Position numbers and translations under genes: made by a program
Origin: Kalaharituber pfeilii
Lineage: Eukaryota > Ascomycota > Pezizomycetes > Pezizales > Pezizaceae
Direction: 5' to 3'
DNA length: 64,000 nucleotides
Assembly: GCA_015179045.1 (NCBI GenBank)
Contig: WHUZ01000137.1
Location: forward strand, 1-64,000
Notes under the pieces: model-generated
What the model saw: only the letters and a program-made list of their open reading frames with translations
What the model was told of the DNA's origin: nothing
Databases searched by the model: none
In this document: positions 31,542 through 42,893 of the stretch, piece by piece
How positions within the stretch are numbered: the stretch's first letter is position 1
How the letters are laid out: each line of letters starts with the position of its first letter

Positions 31542-31920
31542 CGCGAATATCGGCGAGGTTTATCATATACCTAAGGTATATTTAGCCGCTTCCGGTCAGC
31601 TTAATTTGACCTACTAGCCAGTAAAATATGTATTCGGACAGGGGTACTAATGCACAGCGCTATGTCCGAACATATTTCACTAGCTATAAGAACATACTGT
31701 ACGTGCAAGTACCATTACATATCCACTACATATTCTCCAAAGCCGGGTATTTTCGGTCCGGCTAGTACTAGTACAAGATTCAGCATCAGCTCAACTCGCA
31801 TATCCAGAATCGCATTAGCTCATTAATCCCTGATATAGTCATATTCAAAGGGCATGGTCTTATTTTTGAGCATGTTATTGGCGGGCTTCACGGTATGATT
31901 AGTTCTGCGGTGGACCAGAA
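31542..31920. other. No gene recognised
   Basis: Nothing supportable in this AT-rich stretch. Confidence 0.4.
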
Positions 31921-31933
31921 AACGGATTCGAGA

Positions 31934-31976
31934 TTTTTTTTTTTTTTTTTTTTAATATCATTAATCGCTTGCCGCC
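31934..31976 (-). mobile_element. Micro-retroposon, family 1, ~25 bp of tail
   Basis: GGCGGCAAGCGATTAATGAT, ATT and poly(A) on the minus strand, with the exact 13-bp duplication AACGGATTCGAGA (31921-31933 and 31977-31989). Confidence 0.93.
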
Positions 31977-32139
31977 AACGGATTCGAGAATAATTTGTCG
32001 TAGTTTCTGCCACCTCTGCATATACATTGCCTGTATTGCATATATCCTGATAGGGCGATAGAAGGCTTCCATGTGGACTGCTTATTTTTATTGGAGACCG
32101 GGGAATACTTCAGCTGCTGCGCATCTACTTCTCATGGCG

Positions 32140-32196
32140 ATTTTTATTTATTTTTTATTTTTTTGAGTCACGTAACCCCGCACGCATGCTACCAGC
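32140..32196 (-). mobile_element. Family-2-like tail insertion
   Basis: Minus strand CTGGTAGCATGCGTGCGGGG, TTACGTGACTC and A-rich tail. It is a variant of family 2 in which GGTAGC replaces the CATGGCGAAC part. No clear duplication. Confidence 0.55.
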
Positions 32197-32373
32197 CTAC
32201 TGCAGGGACAGTCTCATGAAGGTGTTGACGAGAACGCCTGGATTCCATATATGAGCACGCTGAATCCTGTCATGTGCACGGCAGAATTCCACCAGCGAAG
32301 CATAATATATATGGCGTCATCTGCAATACCACTCACATTTTACAATTCTACAACCCTCCTTCACCAAATCCAA

Positions 32374-32436
32374 TTTTGCCCTGCCATGGCGAATAGCTGC
32401 AAGTGGGGTTACGTGATAAAAAAACAAAAAAGAAAT
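32374..32436 (+). mobile_element. Micro-retroposon, family 2
   Basis: CCCTGCCATGGCGAATAGC..., GGGGTTACGTGATA and A-rich tail. It is flanked by an 8-bp duplication AAATCCAA (32366-32373 and 32437-32444). Confidence 0.8.
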
Positions 32437-32659
32437 AAATCCAACAAACATCGATCCAATAATTAGCATCCCCTTCCCTTCTAGTCATAAGATCTCTTTC
32501 ACTAGCTCGGCTACGCTTCGCTTTGGTTTTTTTTTTTCACTTTCGAGTTCACTTGCGACTTTCAACAACTACGGACAACTTTCCACAGAGTTACCAACAG
32601 CGCTTTGCTACATAAAAAGCTGAGCAGCGAGGGCATTTGGTTAGGGCAGCATCGAAGTA

Positions 32660-32821
32660 CGGTCGAACCTGTTGTATTGGATAAGGACGGAACTGGCAGG
32701 TTTTATCAAATAAGTCAAAATATCCATAATCCCCACCGGCTTAATTTACTCGGGCCGGCAAAGTTGATCCAATAATACAGGTTATCCAATATGACAGGAT
32801 CCAAGATGAGAGGTTCGAGTG
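32660..32821. mobile_element. pogo/mariner-type MITE (162 bp)
   Basis: Inverted ends CGGTCGAACCT... and ...AGGTTCGAGTG with ATTGGAT/ATCCAA blocks inside, flanked by TA on both sides (32658-32659 and 32822-32823). Same family as 49238-49400. Confidence 0.8.
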
Positions 32822-32823
32822 TA

Positions 32824-33374
32824 CCCAGGATACTCGAATCGTTAACAAAATTGTTTGAAGAAGAATTTTGATACGACGTCGAATTGGGGGTCTGGTATGT
32901 AGCCGTCGGCTTGTACTAGTACACAATGGCAGCTCAAGCTCCGGTGGCAGTTTGCAACATGTGTTCTCGACGATTGGTTGAGGTATACACTGGACGATAT
33001 AGGTTTTGGACAGATAGGCGCAGGGAGATTGAGTTGAACGCAATGTACTGAGAGGTGTTACAGAGGGCTATAAGCAAGCTCAACCACTTGCCTATCTCTT
33101 CTGACCTCTGGAAAGAGGTCAATAGTATCGTGCTGAACGAGTGCAAAGAGCGAGGGCTGACGTTTTATAGAAAGGAGATGCTTTGGATGAAGTGAGTTTA
33201 ACCTGCTGACGGGTTCAAACGGTAAGTAGAGTTACGAAAGTTCGACAGCAACTGTTGTGAATTCGAAAGAGGCGGAGCCAGTGGACCCAGAGATCTAGAA
33301 TGAGGAAATGTTGTACGACGATTAAGGAGAGTAAATAGTTGAGATATTCGAATTTGGTTCTTTAGTCTTTCTTA
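32824..33374. other. No gene recognised
   Basis: A + strand frame near 33075-33200 (SKLNHLPISSDLWKEVNSIV, then LNECKERGLTFYRKEMLWMK) is protein-like but too short to identify. It may be a relic. Confidence 0.35.
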
Positions 33375-33428
33375 ATTTTTTTTTTTTAATTTCATTTCTC
33401 GCGTGCCGCCCTATGGACTAGGGCGAGA
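33375..33428 (-). mobile_element. Family-1 tail insertion
   Basis: Minus strand CTCGCCCTAGTCCATAGGG..., GAGAAATGAAATT and poly(A). The flanks TTCTTTAGTC and TTGTTTAGTC may be a decayed duplication. A further diverged tail (TACTCGCTTACCGGCCCGTG) lies near 33590-33620. Confidence 0.65.
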
Positions 33429-33806
33429 GGTTGTTTAGTCGTTGATAGGGTGTTCTGACTTGTCAGCTCTTGATAGGTTTGCGAACTATTTACGGGGACT
33501 TTTATAGTGCGTACGGTGACGGGATGGGAAGTATACTACTTAATTGGAGGACTGAAGGATCATATTTCCTTCCTTTTCTTCTCAATGTCGTTACTCGCTT
33601 ACCGGCCCGTGGGCTATGATAGAAGTGAAGCAAGGGACCATACGTACAAGAGAGATCGGGTTGGCGTTGGCAGCGAGATTTAGACCAGTTGTCTGGACTG
33701 GTGTCTTTGTAGATGATAGTTCATACTTCTGCTTGTGATGATACCTTAGGGGACTGGGGGCGTAGCCTATTCCAGGTCTAAATCTGTAAACTTGTGATAG
33801 CCGACT
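33429..33806. other. No gene; diverged retroposon tail only
   Basis: Apart from the diverged family-1 tail near 33590-33620 I see nothing supportable here. Confidence 0.4.
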
Positions 33807-33818
33807 ACATGGAGTCGT

Positions 33819-34178
33819 AAATTCAAGATCAACAAGGCGGGAAGCCCGGAGTGCCGCTGGTACGGAAAAGGAGAAGAGACGACGAAACACATTTCGGCAA
33901 AGTGCCGGACATGGAGACAGAAATGGCCCGGAGGCCTGGCGGCAGTAAGAGACCCACTGGAGACGAAGGACCGGGGGGACCCACTGGCGACCATGCTGAG
34001 CTGGCCGGAAGGGGGCGTAGTGAGCTGGTGATTGGCAGCACAATAGGGGAGGACGTTATATTTCCTAGTTATTCTCTTGTTTTAGTTAAATTAGTTAATT
34101 TTCTTCCCTATGTAACTACCCTCGCCATAGCCCCTAGGGCGGCAAGCGAGTAATGATGATTTAAAAAAAAAAAAAAAA
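33819..34178 (+). mobile_element. 5'-truncated LINE (360 bp) with end of ORF2
   Basis: Flanked by the exact 12-bp duplication ACATGGAGTCGT (33807-33818 and 34179-34190). The insert encodes the end of a LINE ORF2: ECRWYGKGEETTKHISAKC (a CxxxxxxxxxHxxxxC finger) and WRQKWPGGLAAVRDP. A ~150-bp 3' UTR, the family-1 tail and poly(A) follow. This links family-1 tails to an autonomous LINE lineage whose protein end matches the 52.2-59.3 kb element. Confidence 0.88.
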
Positions 34179-34190
34179 ACATGGAGTCGT

Positions 34191-36159
34191 GAGTGTTCAG
34201 CGAGAGGATTGTGACTTGGGTTTGAGCTCTGATTCAGGGAACGGGTTTAAGGGTGTAGAAAAATAGAGGAATAACACAGGATACGACAAGACTGAATTTC
34301 AATTTCCGCTAGACTAATACATGATGAGGCTTCCGGAGCCATAAATATATAGAAAATACATAACACGAAGTTGCATACGCAACCATGAACCGCAATAGCT
34401 AAGCATTTGGTCTGCCAAGTATGGAGGGCACACGGCCCGCCTCGTATGCTCGGGCTCAATCATGGTCCCTACTGACATCCGATAATGTAAGTCAACTCCG
34501 ATACGATGAAGGATCATATCCGACCGGGTCTTGCCTGCCCGTCCGGGCAATGTCGCAGATCTCTTGGACTGCCAGGGTGCGGCCCGTATATCCTAGCTAA
34601 TCATGGTTAGTCATGGTTTCCAACAAACGATACCTAAGCGGAGCAGCCGCTGGATTACGCAAGGCGACGAGAAAGGACGTACAGAACCCATCCTCATGAT
34701 TCCGCTACCCGCGCCGGCAATGTGAGAAACGAATTGGACCCAAACTTAACATTTATGACCTAATCGGTTTTGGACGGAAGGTTACATCCGGATCTCCCCT
34801 GCCCTTCCTTGGTGGGCTAGTCAATTCCCAACAGCCAGATAATCGATGTTTGGCACGTTGCAGTGCTCTCCATTCCTAATGTGGACCGCGTAGTGGTGCA
34901 GTTATGTGAGGCTCATGTGAAAGGTTATACAGTGCATGGTGCTACTGCACCGACGGTGATACCGAAAGGACCTCTTCAGACCTCCTGAGCCAACGACCTC
35001 AATTTCTAGCTCAGGTACACAGAATTTGTACGCTCTGCCTAACTCACATCCCTTGGTTGGCTACAGTATTCTTCCAGACACCGTTTTGAACAGCATCCAG
35101 CACACTGATCTGGCTAACGGCGTTACCTTTGCTCATGGACCTACTGGTGTTGAAATGACTGAAGTGGAGTTAGCTAAATATTGAGCTATTCAAGAGCATG
35201 ATGATATTGCTGACAATCATACTCAGGATCTTATTATTCTGCATTCACGGAGGAAAGTGGCCAAAGCACCGAAACGCCAGGACACTCAAAAGCACGATGA
35301 CATTACAGACAATACACTCGAGATGGTAGAAATATTATTCGCTGAATTAAATAAAGAAAAAAAAACTACTGTTGATTGCAAATCTGAGATAGATACCCAA
35401 GTATTGGAGTTAGCGGTCTGTGGCTATGAGAGGATAACGATGTGGCAGTGGGTATGGACACGGGTTGTACGTAATAGGAGATTAGCGTTGGATTTAAATA
35501 TACATATAGCTAGAGTTACTTATCCCTGCTTACATCCAGTCAGAAAAGTGACTGGACAGAGACATTTTGCAGTATTCCGACACAAACAAAACCTGGCAGG
35601 AAGTCCTTGGCTGCAGACTCGATTTTCGAGTTCATGCCTTTCAGAATCTCAGCTTCAGCAAACTTCGAGCTGAAGTTGCGAACGGCCTCAATGATAGTGT
35701 CATGATGGTTGGAGTCCTGTATTGTGCCAGAGCAGTTACCGAATTTTCCCACGAGCCGACCAACACTGCCAGATGACGCGCGTTTCCTACAAAAACTGAC
35801 CACCCGCGAGAGCCGAAATCTCAACCGCCACAACAGAGTTTTGTATGCCCCTTTTTGGGGGAGTAAATAAAGAGTAGTCTTCGCATCTGACACTTCTACT
35901 TGGCTTTCAAAGCTAGCGCTGTCACATTGAATTATTCATACAAAGTGCTCTGGGGAAATGGAATACACAATTTCCCATTAACATTCCTTACAATGACTAT
36001 CGCATTGTGGCCAGAGGGTCTTCTCAATTAGTATCTCTATAAATATTACCTGGTTCAGCAATATGCCATTCCTGATAGTTTTCTATTTGCAGTAATTACT
36101 GCATACATTTTTTCTATGATAAAGTTTTGTAAATAACTGCGCAACTACTTACGACATTT
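34191..36159. other. No gene recognised
   Basis: Frames at 35257-35673 (+) and 35540-35893 (-) overlap on opposite strands. Near 35090-35340 the + strand has two similar phrases, EHDDIADN and KHDDITDN, but no known domain. I cannot assign a function. Confidence 0.4.
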
Positions 36160-38164
36160 TCTTACTACGCTTCTTGCAACTTGGATAGAGACGACTCGAG
36201 GCTAGAATGACTGATGGTGCCCCACAGGGCTCCCCGCTCTCACCAGACATATTCCTAGTAGGAATCCAGCCAACAGTCAAGCAAGCCAGCGAAAGGCTAT
36301 TCCTGCGTACCTATAGAGACAACTTCCATGGAGTCATCGCAGATCAGTCCCTAACACGGTTGAGGAAGGCAATCAAGACACATCGCACCGACCTAGAAAA
36401 CGAGACCTCGAAGGAATGCTACCAGCTAGACCAGGCCAAAACAGAGACACTCATCATTTGGATTAAGGGCCCAGACTACAGACTAGTGGGGCTACATGTG
36501 GATTGGGAACTCAAGTTTGACACACACTTCCAAAAGAGACTGAACTTAGGGAAAGCCGCATGGGCCATAGCAGCGAGACTAGGAAGAATGGGACCAGAAA
36601 AAGAGATGTAGTAGAAGGCCTAGCGAACCTGGAGTCAATACAGATATTCGTAGAAGATGAGAGGACCCGAGTGGAGGCCAGGTCTCTGAAATTCCGAGGG
36701 GAGACCCTCCTGAATGAGGACGAGGACACAATCTACCTGAGAGGGGATATGGACTGGAGGAACCCATTACCCCTAGCCGCACTCAACACACTGGACAGAG
36801 GAGCCGAAAGACATGAATGGGAAAGAAGGATAGAGCAGGAGACAGACGAGGGGTGGAAAGCTGTGTACACTGATGGAAGCAGGATAGCAGAGAGAACAGG
36901 AGTGGGGCTGTGGTGAGGGAAGCCTAGGTCCTTGTATTTGGGAGCCAGGGCCATAGTAAACGATGCAGAGCTAATAGCCATGGCGAGTACACTCAGAGAA
37001 GGGGATGAGGAGCTGCTGATAGTCATGGACTCCAAGGTAGCCATCTGGAAACTCAGGAGCCTAGCCAAGGGCCCCCCCGACACCTGGAGGAGCAGCCCAC
37101 GTAGTCAGAGATATGGGAAGGCAGAATAGGCTGCGGGGCCCTGGACGTGGCAGCACTCTGGGTCATGGGCTACAAAGGTGTCACAGGCAACAAGAGGGCT
37201 AACAGAGTGGACAAGATAGGTTCACTCTTACCATACCAGGACGAGATTGTGACAGAGGCTGGGATGCGAATGGAGGCAAAGGCCCAGAGGGCGAGAGAGA
37301 GGAACAGGCTGGGCCAACAGGCTGGGCCTTAGCTACAGACTGCTGGAGCGCCTAGGCAGGCGAGTTACTACACTAGCAGGGCTTCTGGGAGGCAAAGGCG
37401 TCAGAGCCTGGAGACACAAGATGGGGAAGGCAGATAGCCCGCAGTGCCGATGGTGGGGGGAGAGTGAACGATCGGGCAAATTTGCGATTGGTGTAGAGTG
37501 TGGAGAGAGAAGTGGCCAGGGGCAGTGAAGGCAGTGAAGGACCCACCGAAGGCGAAAGAAGGCGGGAGAGACCCCCTGACGAAGATGTTGCAGTGGGCGG
37601 GACGTTGAATTGAATTTCTCTGGAGTTTTTTCGTTTCGCCGCGCGTTGCACTGGTTTTATGCCCACTAACTGGGGAGGTAGAATCAGATAGTCAAACACC
37701 AGCAAGGGTAAGGTCAGTTATTACGCAAGTGGCACCACTTGTGCCTGTATGACTGGAACAGAATTACAAAGGTAGACAGAAAGGGGAAGGGGAGGGAAGT
37801 GGAGAAAATGGACATGGATGCTTGGTTTTGCTGGGGGATATTTGGGTATTCGTGCTTGATTGTTCTCTTGGAGGATTGGGCTTTCACTTTGTGTTTCCTC
37901 TGCATCACCGAAAGTCATGGGTTGTCTTTTTTGGGTTTTTATAGGGGGCGATTTTGTAGTGTAGTTGCATCGGTGCCTGTCTCCGGGTCGTAAGGACCTT
38001 GGTCCAGGAACCCTGCCATGGCGAACAGCTGCAACGTGAAATGAAAAAAAAAAATAAAAATAAAAATATAAAAAGAAAAGCCCACTAACTGTTTATTTCC
38101 TTGGTCTCATATGTAGTTAATCTCGCTATAGCCCGTAGGGCGGCACGCGAGTAATAATGACATT
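36160..38164 (+). pseudogene. 5'-truncated Tad1-like LINE ORF2, with nested insertion
   Basis: Starts abruptly in the reverse-transcriptase domain (MTDGAPQGSPLSPDIF). The catalytic YxDD box reads YRDN. RNase H follows, with YTDGSRI (first Asp), DAELIA (Glu), MDSKVA (second Asp) and NKRANRVDK, in broken frames. The segment ends near CRWWGES, a damaged finger. A 407-bp family-2 LINE tail (37673-38079) is inserted, and the host element then finishes with TCTCGCTATAGCCCGTAGGG..., the family-1 tail. Loss of the YxDD aspartate, stops and frameshifts make it inactive. Tad1-clade LINEs encode endonuclease, RT and RNase H (known). Confidence 0.85.
37673..38079 (+). mobile_element. Family-2 LINE tail (407 bp) in the LINE
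   Basis: Flanked by the exact 12-bp duplication GCCCACTAACTG (37661-37672 and 38080-38091). The sequence parallels 44250-44667: GGTAGAATCAGAT..., GTGCCTGTCTCCGGG, TAAGGAC, CCCTGCCATGGCGAACAGC, A-rich end. It shows that family-2 micro-retroposons are the last ~40 bp of this LINE. Confidence 0.9.
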
Positions 38165-40420
38165 AGGGTCAAAACTCAATATGGGAAATATTGCGGCGAA
38201 AATATATGTCAAGACGTGATGCGAAAATTTGCGGAGCCATATGTGATTAGTCAAAATCAACGTTATGGAGCAGCAAAAGTGCGGAAATGTGAAGAATAGC
38301 GCTTAATTTAGGCTGCTCAGAAGGGGGTCTGAAAAAAAAAAACCTGCTTTGGTTGTTGAGATATTTGGTCCCCCGAGTGTTCCGTTTGGGTGAGAAACGT
38401 GCGCCGTCTGGTAGCGTGTCTTGTTTTATGATTGAAATGCAGTACCATCTCTCAACGAGCCTTTTCAATTGGCTATTTTTTAACGTTTCTCGTTTTGGAG
38501 TCATGAATCAACTGAATGTAACGTTCCTGTGCACATGGTTCCGCAGTTCGGGCAGTAAGCTCGCCGCTGCCCACTGCTTGCGAGATTACTGGGGACCACA
38601 GACTGGCAGAGATGCAAGTGCATGACCTGCAGTGATCGTGAGTACTTCGAATTCGCGTAGCAATCCACAGCTGAAAATGTACTCGTACAACAACGCCTTG
38701 CAAGGAGTCTTGGTTACTTAAAGTAAACTAATGCAGGTTGTAATCAGCTAATGGATTCCATAGCTCATGCTTGCCTTGCGATGGTGAATATCTGCAAGCG
38801 GGGTTAGGTACGTGATAATGTATTATTATTAATATAGAAAAAACAAAAAAAAACAAATGCAATACAGATGAGTTGCAGCTTCCCACGTTCTTTTCGGAAA
38901 TAATCCCGATGAATAACTGTATCCCACTACAGATCTACCTAGTGCCCTGCAGCTTCTATAATAGCAAGGTTCTCGCTAAGGAAGCCGATTGCATGCTTCA
39001 AATCGGCTACAGGAAATTCAGCCGCAGACCTCACGCCAAGTACTTAGTATGAATCAATATGAGAGAATTGAGCCAATCGGATCGTAGCGGGCCCTGACTC
39101 CGCAACTGGAGAGACTGTCGCTACATATCATATACTGTATATACTTCCCATCTCAATAACTACTATAAATACACCGACATAGAATATGTTCAGCAGTGTA
39201 CACGATGTGGAAATCACCATACTAGTATTATCTTGCGGAAAAGAGTATACAAACTTCTTGCACTCTATTGCGCTAAACTAGGGAAGAATTAAAAATGTAG
39301 AGGGAAACAACTTGACGAAGAGTTGCACGCGGAAGGTTGTGCGATTGTTAAAAAGTTATTTGCAGCGGAAATTCGACACAAATTCAGCTGCCCTTGTTCC
39401 TAGTGGACTTAATATCAGCCAATTCAAATTGCGCTACTGCCAAGCACTGCTGAGTCCGGTCTCCCCCATATAATAGAGTTCCTTATTTTTTTGGGTTCAC
39501 ATAACCCTGCATACAAGCTACCAGGGAATATATTAGAGTTTGTGGCTGGGTCATATATCACTTTGCTTGCGATTCACAATAGTAAACAATTAAATCAATG
39601 CCCTACCCACTTTTGTCCCCCTCCTAAATTCCGTTTAAGACCGGTGCTTAATTGCTCAATACTGTATCTTGTGTATGGCATGTCAATAAAGATGCCTTTT
39701 AGAGTTAGTAATGAATCGCTGCCATCGCAATTTGGGGAATATAATGGACGCGGATCCTATATCCGGAGAATTCTGGGCAAGGGTTGAAGCCAAATATGGT
39801 CAAGGTACATATCTAAATCCCTAATCCCCGTGTGGCCAGGATGACGATTACACAAATTTGTAGAGCTGAAGAGCTAAAACGTTTCAATAGCTGTTCTTGT
39901 GTTTAGGAATTTTCCTCAAAATAGGACAAGCTTGCTGGCTGTCCATTTGCATTATTACAGATACCTAAACTGGAAAGTTGCCCGCCATGTTGTAAGACTT
40001 CCGCTGCCTTCATGGAGTAAACGTCATAAGGCTTGATAGGTAATTCTCTTATTAGTAGGAAGTACTGTGCTGCCATAGCATTGGAGCTCTAGATTCTAAG
40101 TTTATGTGAAACGGTCTTCGAGGTCTTGTCCTTAGCCTCCAAACCCCTTGGCTGCATTTGGCAACAGGAAATTCTGTATATCCTTCATTCCCTGACGTCA
40201 AACCCTGCTGTTCGACGCATGAGGCTCAGCCTTGATGTATCCCTCAGCTGGGTCAGTACTGTTTGGTATCTGCTAACCGGACTTGGATATCTGCAAGGGA
40301 CACTATGCCACTTGCATACTGATTGTATCTCGCAGTCAGCGTCAACATTCTTAGGATAGCTGTGCTCAGAACATACGCTCAATTGTACCACATGTCCTAA
40401 TAGTGCTGCAGCAATTTTCC
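38165..40420. other. No gene; two family-2-like tails
   Basis: No recognised gene. A family-2 tail with A-rich end lies at about 38789-38862 (TGCGATGGTGAATATCTGC, GCGGGGTTAGGTACGTGA). Another is listed at 39481. Other frames lack similarity. Confidence 0.45.
39481..39528 (-). mobile_element. Micro-retroposon, family-2 variant (GGTAGC type)
   Basis: Minus strand CCCTGGTAGCTTGTATGCAG, GGTTATGTGAACCC and A run. It is flanked by TATAATAGAGTT and TATATTAGAGTT (39469-39480 and 39529-39540; 11 of 12 match). Confidence 0.8.
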
Positions 40421-40490
40421 GAGTTCAGATTGGAGCACAACGGGCTGAAAACACAGAGTTCAGATTGAAGCACAACGGGCTGAAAACACC
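40421..40490 (+). repeat. 35-bp tandem duplication upstream of Egh16-like gene
   Basis: Two near-identical 35-bp units (GAGTTCAGATTG(G/A)AGCAC, AACGGGCTGAAAACAC) lie about 100 bp before the TATA box. They could duplicate a regulatory site (inference). Confidence 0.8.
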
Positions 40491-40586
40491 GAGCGTAGCT
40501 TGCAGAGCAGCTCTAACTGCAGCCTCCACAGTGACATACGATCCCCGTTTCTCCCAAATATGGGCTGTAATTAGGATGGGGGAATG

Positions 40587-40593
40587 TATATAA
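40587..40593 (+). promoter_or_regulatory. TATA box of Egh16-like gene
   Basis: TATATAA in the context GGAATGTATATAAGGCC, 234 bp before the start codon. Spacing allows a 5' UTR of about 200 nt. Confidence 0.6.
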
Positions 40594-40826
40594 GGCCTTG
40601 GACACCACCCAGGTCAGAGAGCTTTTCACCATCGCCTTAATCACCTTCAACGCAGGCTCCTAACACCGGATTCTAGAATATCCATTCCTTCGCTCAAGCT
40701 TCTCTGTCCAATTAAGCTCCTTAACTATACGTCAGTCAGTTCGGACACTGCTAGAAACTACGGTCTCAAATCCAACCTTATCGGCCTACTGACTTTACTC
40801 AATTACTCAATCCAGTGAATCCAAAG

Positions 40827-41728
40827 ATGCAATTCTATTTCACTGCCCTCCTCACTGTTTCTGCTGCATTCTTCGGTGCTTCCGTCAATGCCCATGCGTA
40901 TACTCCCCTACCAGTTCTGATGCGATCCTCCATTGTCCAAATCACATCCGCTAACATTCTCTAGGGTTTTCATCCGTGCCACGGGCAGCAACGGTGGCAG
41001 TGGCACTGGTCTCGCTGTCCGCCAGGACATCCCACGTACTGGTACTACACCCAATCCTTTCCAGAGGGACACGACGATCTTCACACTTGGTCAACCCCAG
41101 GGCTGCGGGCGCACCATTGCCGGGGGTGTCACCCATGTAAAGAATGCCATCAATGCAGTCATCCAGCAGAGCGGAGTAAACAACATTGTAAAGGCGAAAG
41201 CAAATGGGTTTGTTCAGATTATTGTCCACCAGGTTAATGCCGATGGGGCAGGACCATTCAATTGCAGGCTTGATCAGACGGGGACGGGAACGAAGTTTGT
41301 TGGCTTGAACATGAATATGATTTCAAGGCAGGTTCCGGGGACCGGTGGGTTGGCACCAGGAAATGCTCTGAAGAGACATGTAAGTCTAAATTGAATTTCT
41401 CCTTTCTCCAGCATCGTTGGAACCCAGTTGTTATTGACGTGGATGTACTATTTAGATACTGCAGGTCAAGCTTCCTGCTAATCTGCGCTGCACCGGCACC
41501 GACTTCTCCGGCGCAGCGAATCTCTGCCTGCTCCGTTGCCAGAACCCCGCCCCAAACGGTCCCTTCGGGGGTTGCGTTGTCTTCCAGCAATTAGACCGCC
41601 CAGCGAGGCGCTCTCTCTCTCTTACGTCCTTTGATTATGATCTTGAAAGTGAGGAGGAGGCCTCCAGCATCATCGAACTTGATGAACTCACAGCAGCCGA
41701 AGATGAACAGATTGTCGAGAGCATCTGA
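40827..41728 (+). CDS. Egh16-like secreted protein (GAS1/MAS family)
   Basis: Exons 40827-40897, 40965-41379 and 41465-41728 give 249 residues. Residues 1-22 (MQFYFTALLTVSAAFFGASV...) form a secretion signal ending near NA-HA. The mature part opens AVFIRATGSNGGSGTGLAV, then CGRTIAGG, HQVNADGAGPFNCRLD, GTGTKF, QVPG, LRCTG and NPAPNGPFGGCVV. This order and cysteine spacing are the Egh16-like family signature, small secreted fungal proteins including appressorium-expressed GAS1/GAS2-type proteins (known family, molecular function unclear). Introns are GTATAC...CTAG (branch CTAAC) and GTAAGT...GCAG, both preserving frame. An acidic tail (YDLESEEEASS... to EQIVESI) precedes TGA. Protein-like sequence continues in frame beyond the stop (ASVPDILLEGNKGVNVEMSG) and then in the next frame to 41918, so the tail may have been longer in relatives. 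A TATA box lies upstream. It stands alone among transposons. Confidence 0.88.
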
Positions 41729-42428
41729 GCTAGTGTTCCTGATATACTCTTGGAAGGAAACAAGGGTGTCAATGTGGAGATGTCAGGGAGCAGTTTTTAG
41801 AGAGGATGAATGCGGATGATGAAGTACCTAGTGCCGAAGGGAAGGGGCTATTTGAGGAGCAGCTGGTGGTGAGCGCTGGAAAGCAGTATGTGGGAGCTGG
41901 TATGAGGAGGACATGTTAAAACAACTTGGTGCAAGGGGTTGTAAAACATGACATACACCACTTTCGGTTTTCCCAGTCAAGTTTCCCTGTTATCAGATAA
42001 TTCTTAATTTTCAAATTTGTTATATTTCCTTTAATTTCCTGTGCTTTTCAATTCAATACTTAGATTTATGCTACCATAATTTTACGCACTTGGCAACAAA
42101 AAGATCGAGAGCAGGGCGGCCTGCACACCCGCTAACTAGAGTGATTTGTGTTGGAAAGTACTAGATGATGGGCTGAGGGTCGCAAGCTGAAGGATGTTGC
42201 ACAGTAAGATCACTGGGTGGTGAAGGCTTCCGGGGCAATAGATAGCTATGTGATCTTGTGTGCTTAGCTCCGTTATAAACCCAGGAAAAGAGTATAATGT
42301 AGTCCTGATGCCAATGCAACTGGCGCCATGACGGCAAATGGTATAGAGCAGATGCGCTGGAGGCAAATATGATACCAACAGAGGGCCAAGGACCATCGGA
42401 TGCTCATGTTCTACCAAAGAAGGCGCAA
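41729..42428. other. 3' flank of Egh16-like gene; no other gene
   Basis: 41729-41918 retains coding-like sequence in two frames (see the gene entry). After that nothing recognisable; the frame 42136-42417 (-) has no similarity. Confidence 0.45.
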
Positions 42429-42600
42429 TTTTTTTTTTTTTATATATTAACAGTGATCACTTGCCGCCCTTTGGGCAATGGCGAATTTAGTTACATGGGA
42501 GATAAATAATAAGGAAATAAAGAGATGAAATTGAACTAAAGTAAGAGTCCCGTCCCGTCCATTGAATATGACTACCGTTCCATCCAATCCAGCAGGGACC
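42429..42600 (-). mobile_element. Family-1 LINE tail, diverged
   Basis: Poly(T), then TTAACAGTGATCACTTGCCG, CCCTTTGGGCAATGGCG on the + strand, followed by about 110 bp of likely 3' UTR. The inner boundary is uncertain. Confidence 0.55.
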
Positions 42601-42838
42601 CGAGTGGGTCCGGGTTCCTTTCGTCCCCCTTTTTTTTTTTTTTTTTTTTTATATCAGTACTCGCATGCCGCCCTATGGGCTATGGCGAGGGTTTATTAGG
42701 AATAAAGGAAAAGAAAAGTAAATAGATACATGTGGTGCCCGCGCTGCTCGTACATGATGCGGGTGGAATGTCAAAGCCAAGAGTCGTGTGCCGGGATCTG
42801 CCTATTTCCTTCCTCTGTCCGGCTCATACACGCTCATC

Positions 42839-42893
42839 TTTTCTTTTTTTTTTTAATTTCATTACTCGCATGCCGCCCTATGGGCTATGGCGA
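42839..42893 (-). mobile_element. Micro-retroposon, family 1, inside LINE
   Basis: TCGCCATAGCCCATAGGG... plus poly(A) on the minus strand, with the exact 12-bp duplication TACACGCTCATC (42827-42838 and 42894-42905). It inserted into the 3' end of the LINE that has the same tail. Confidence 0.93.
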
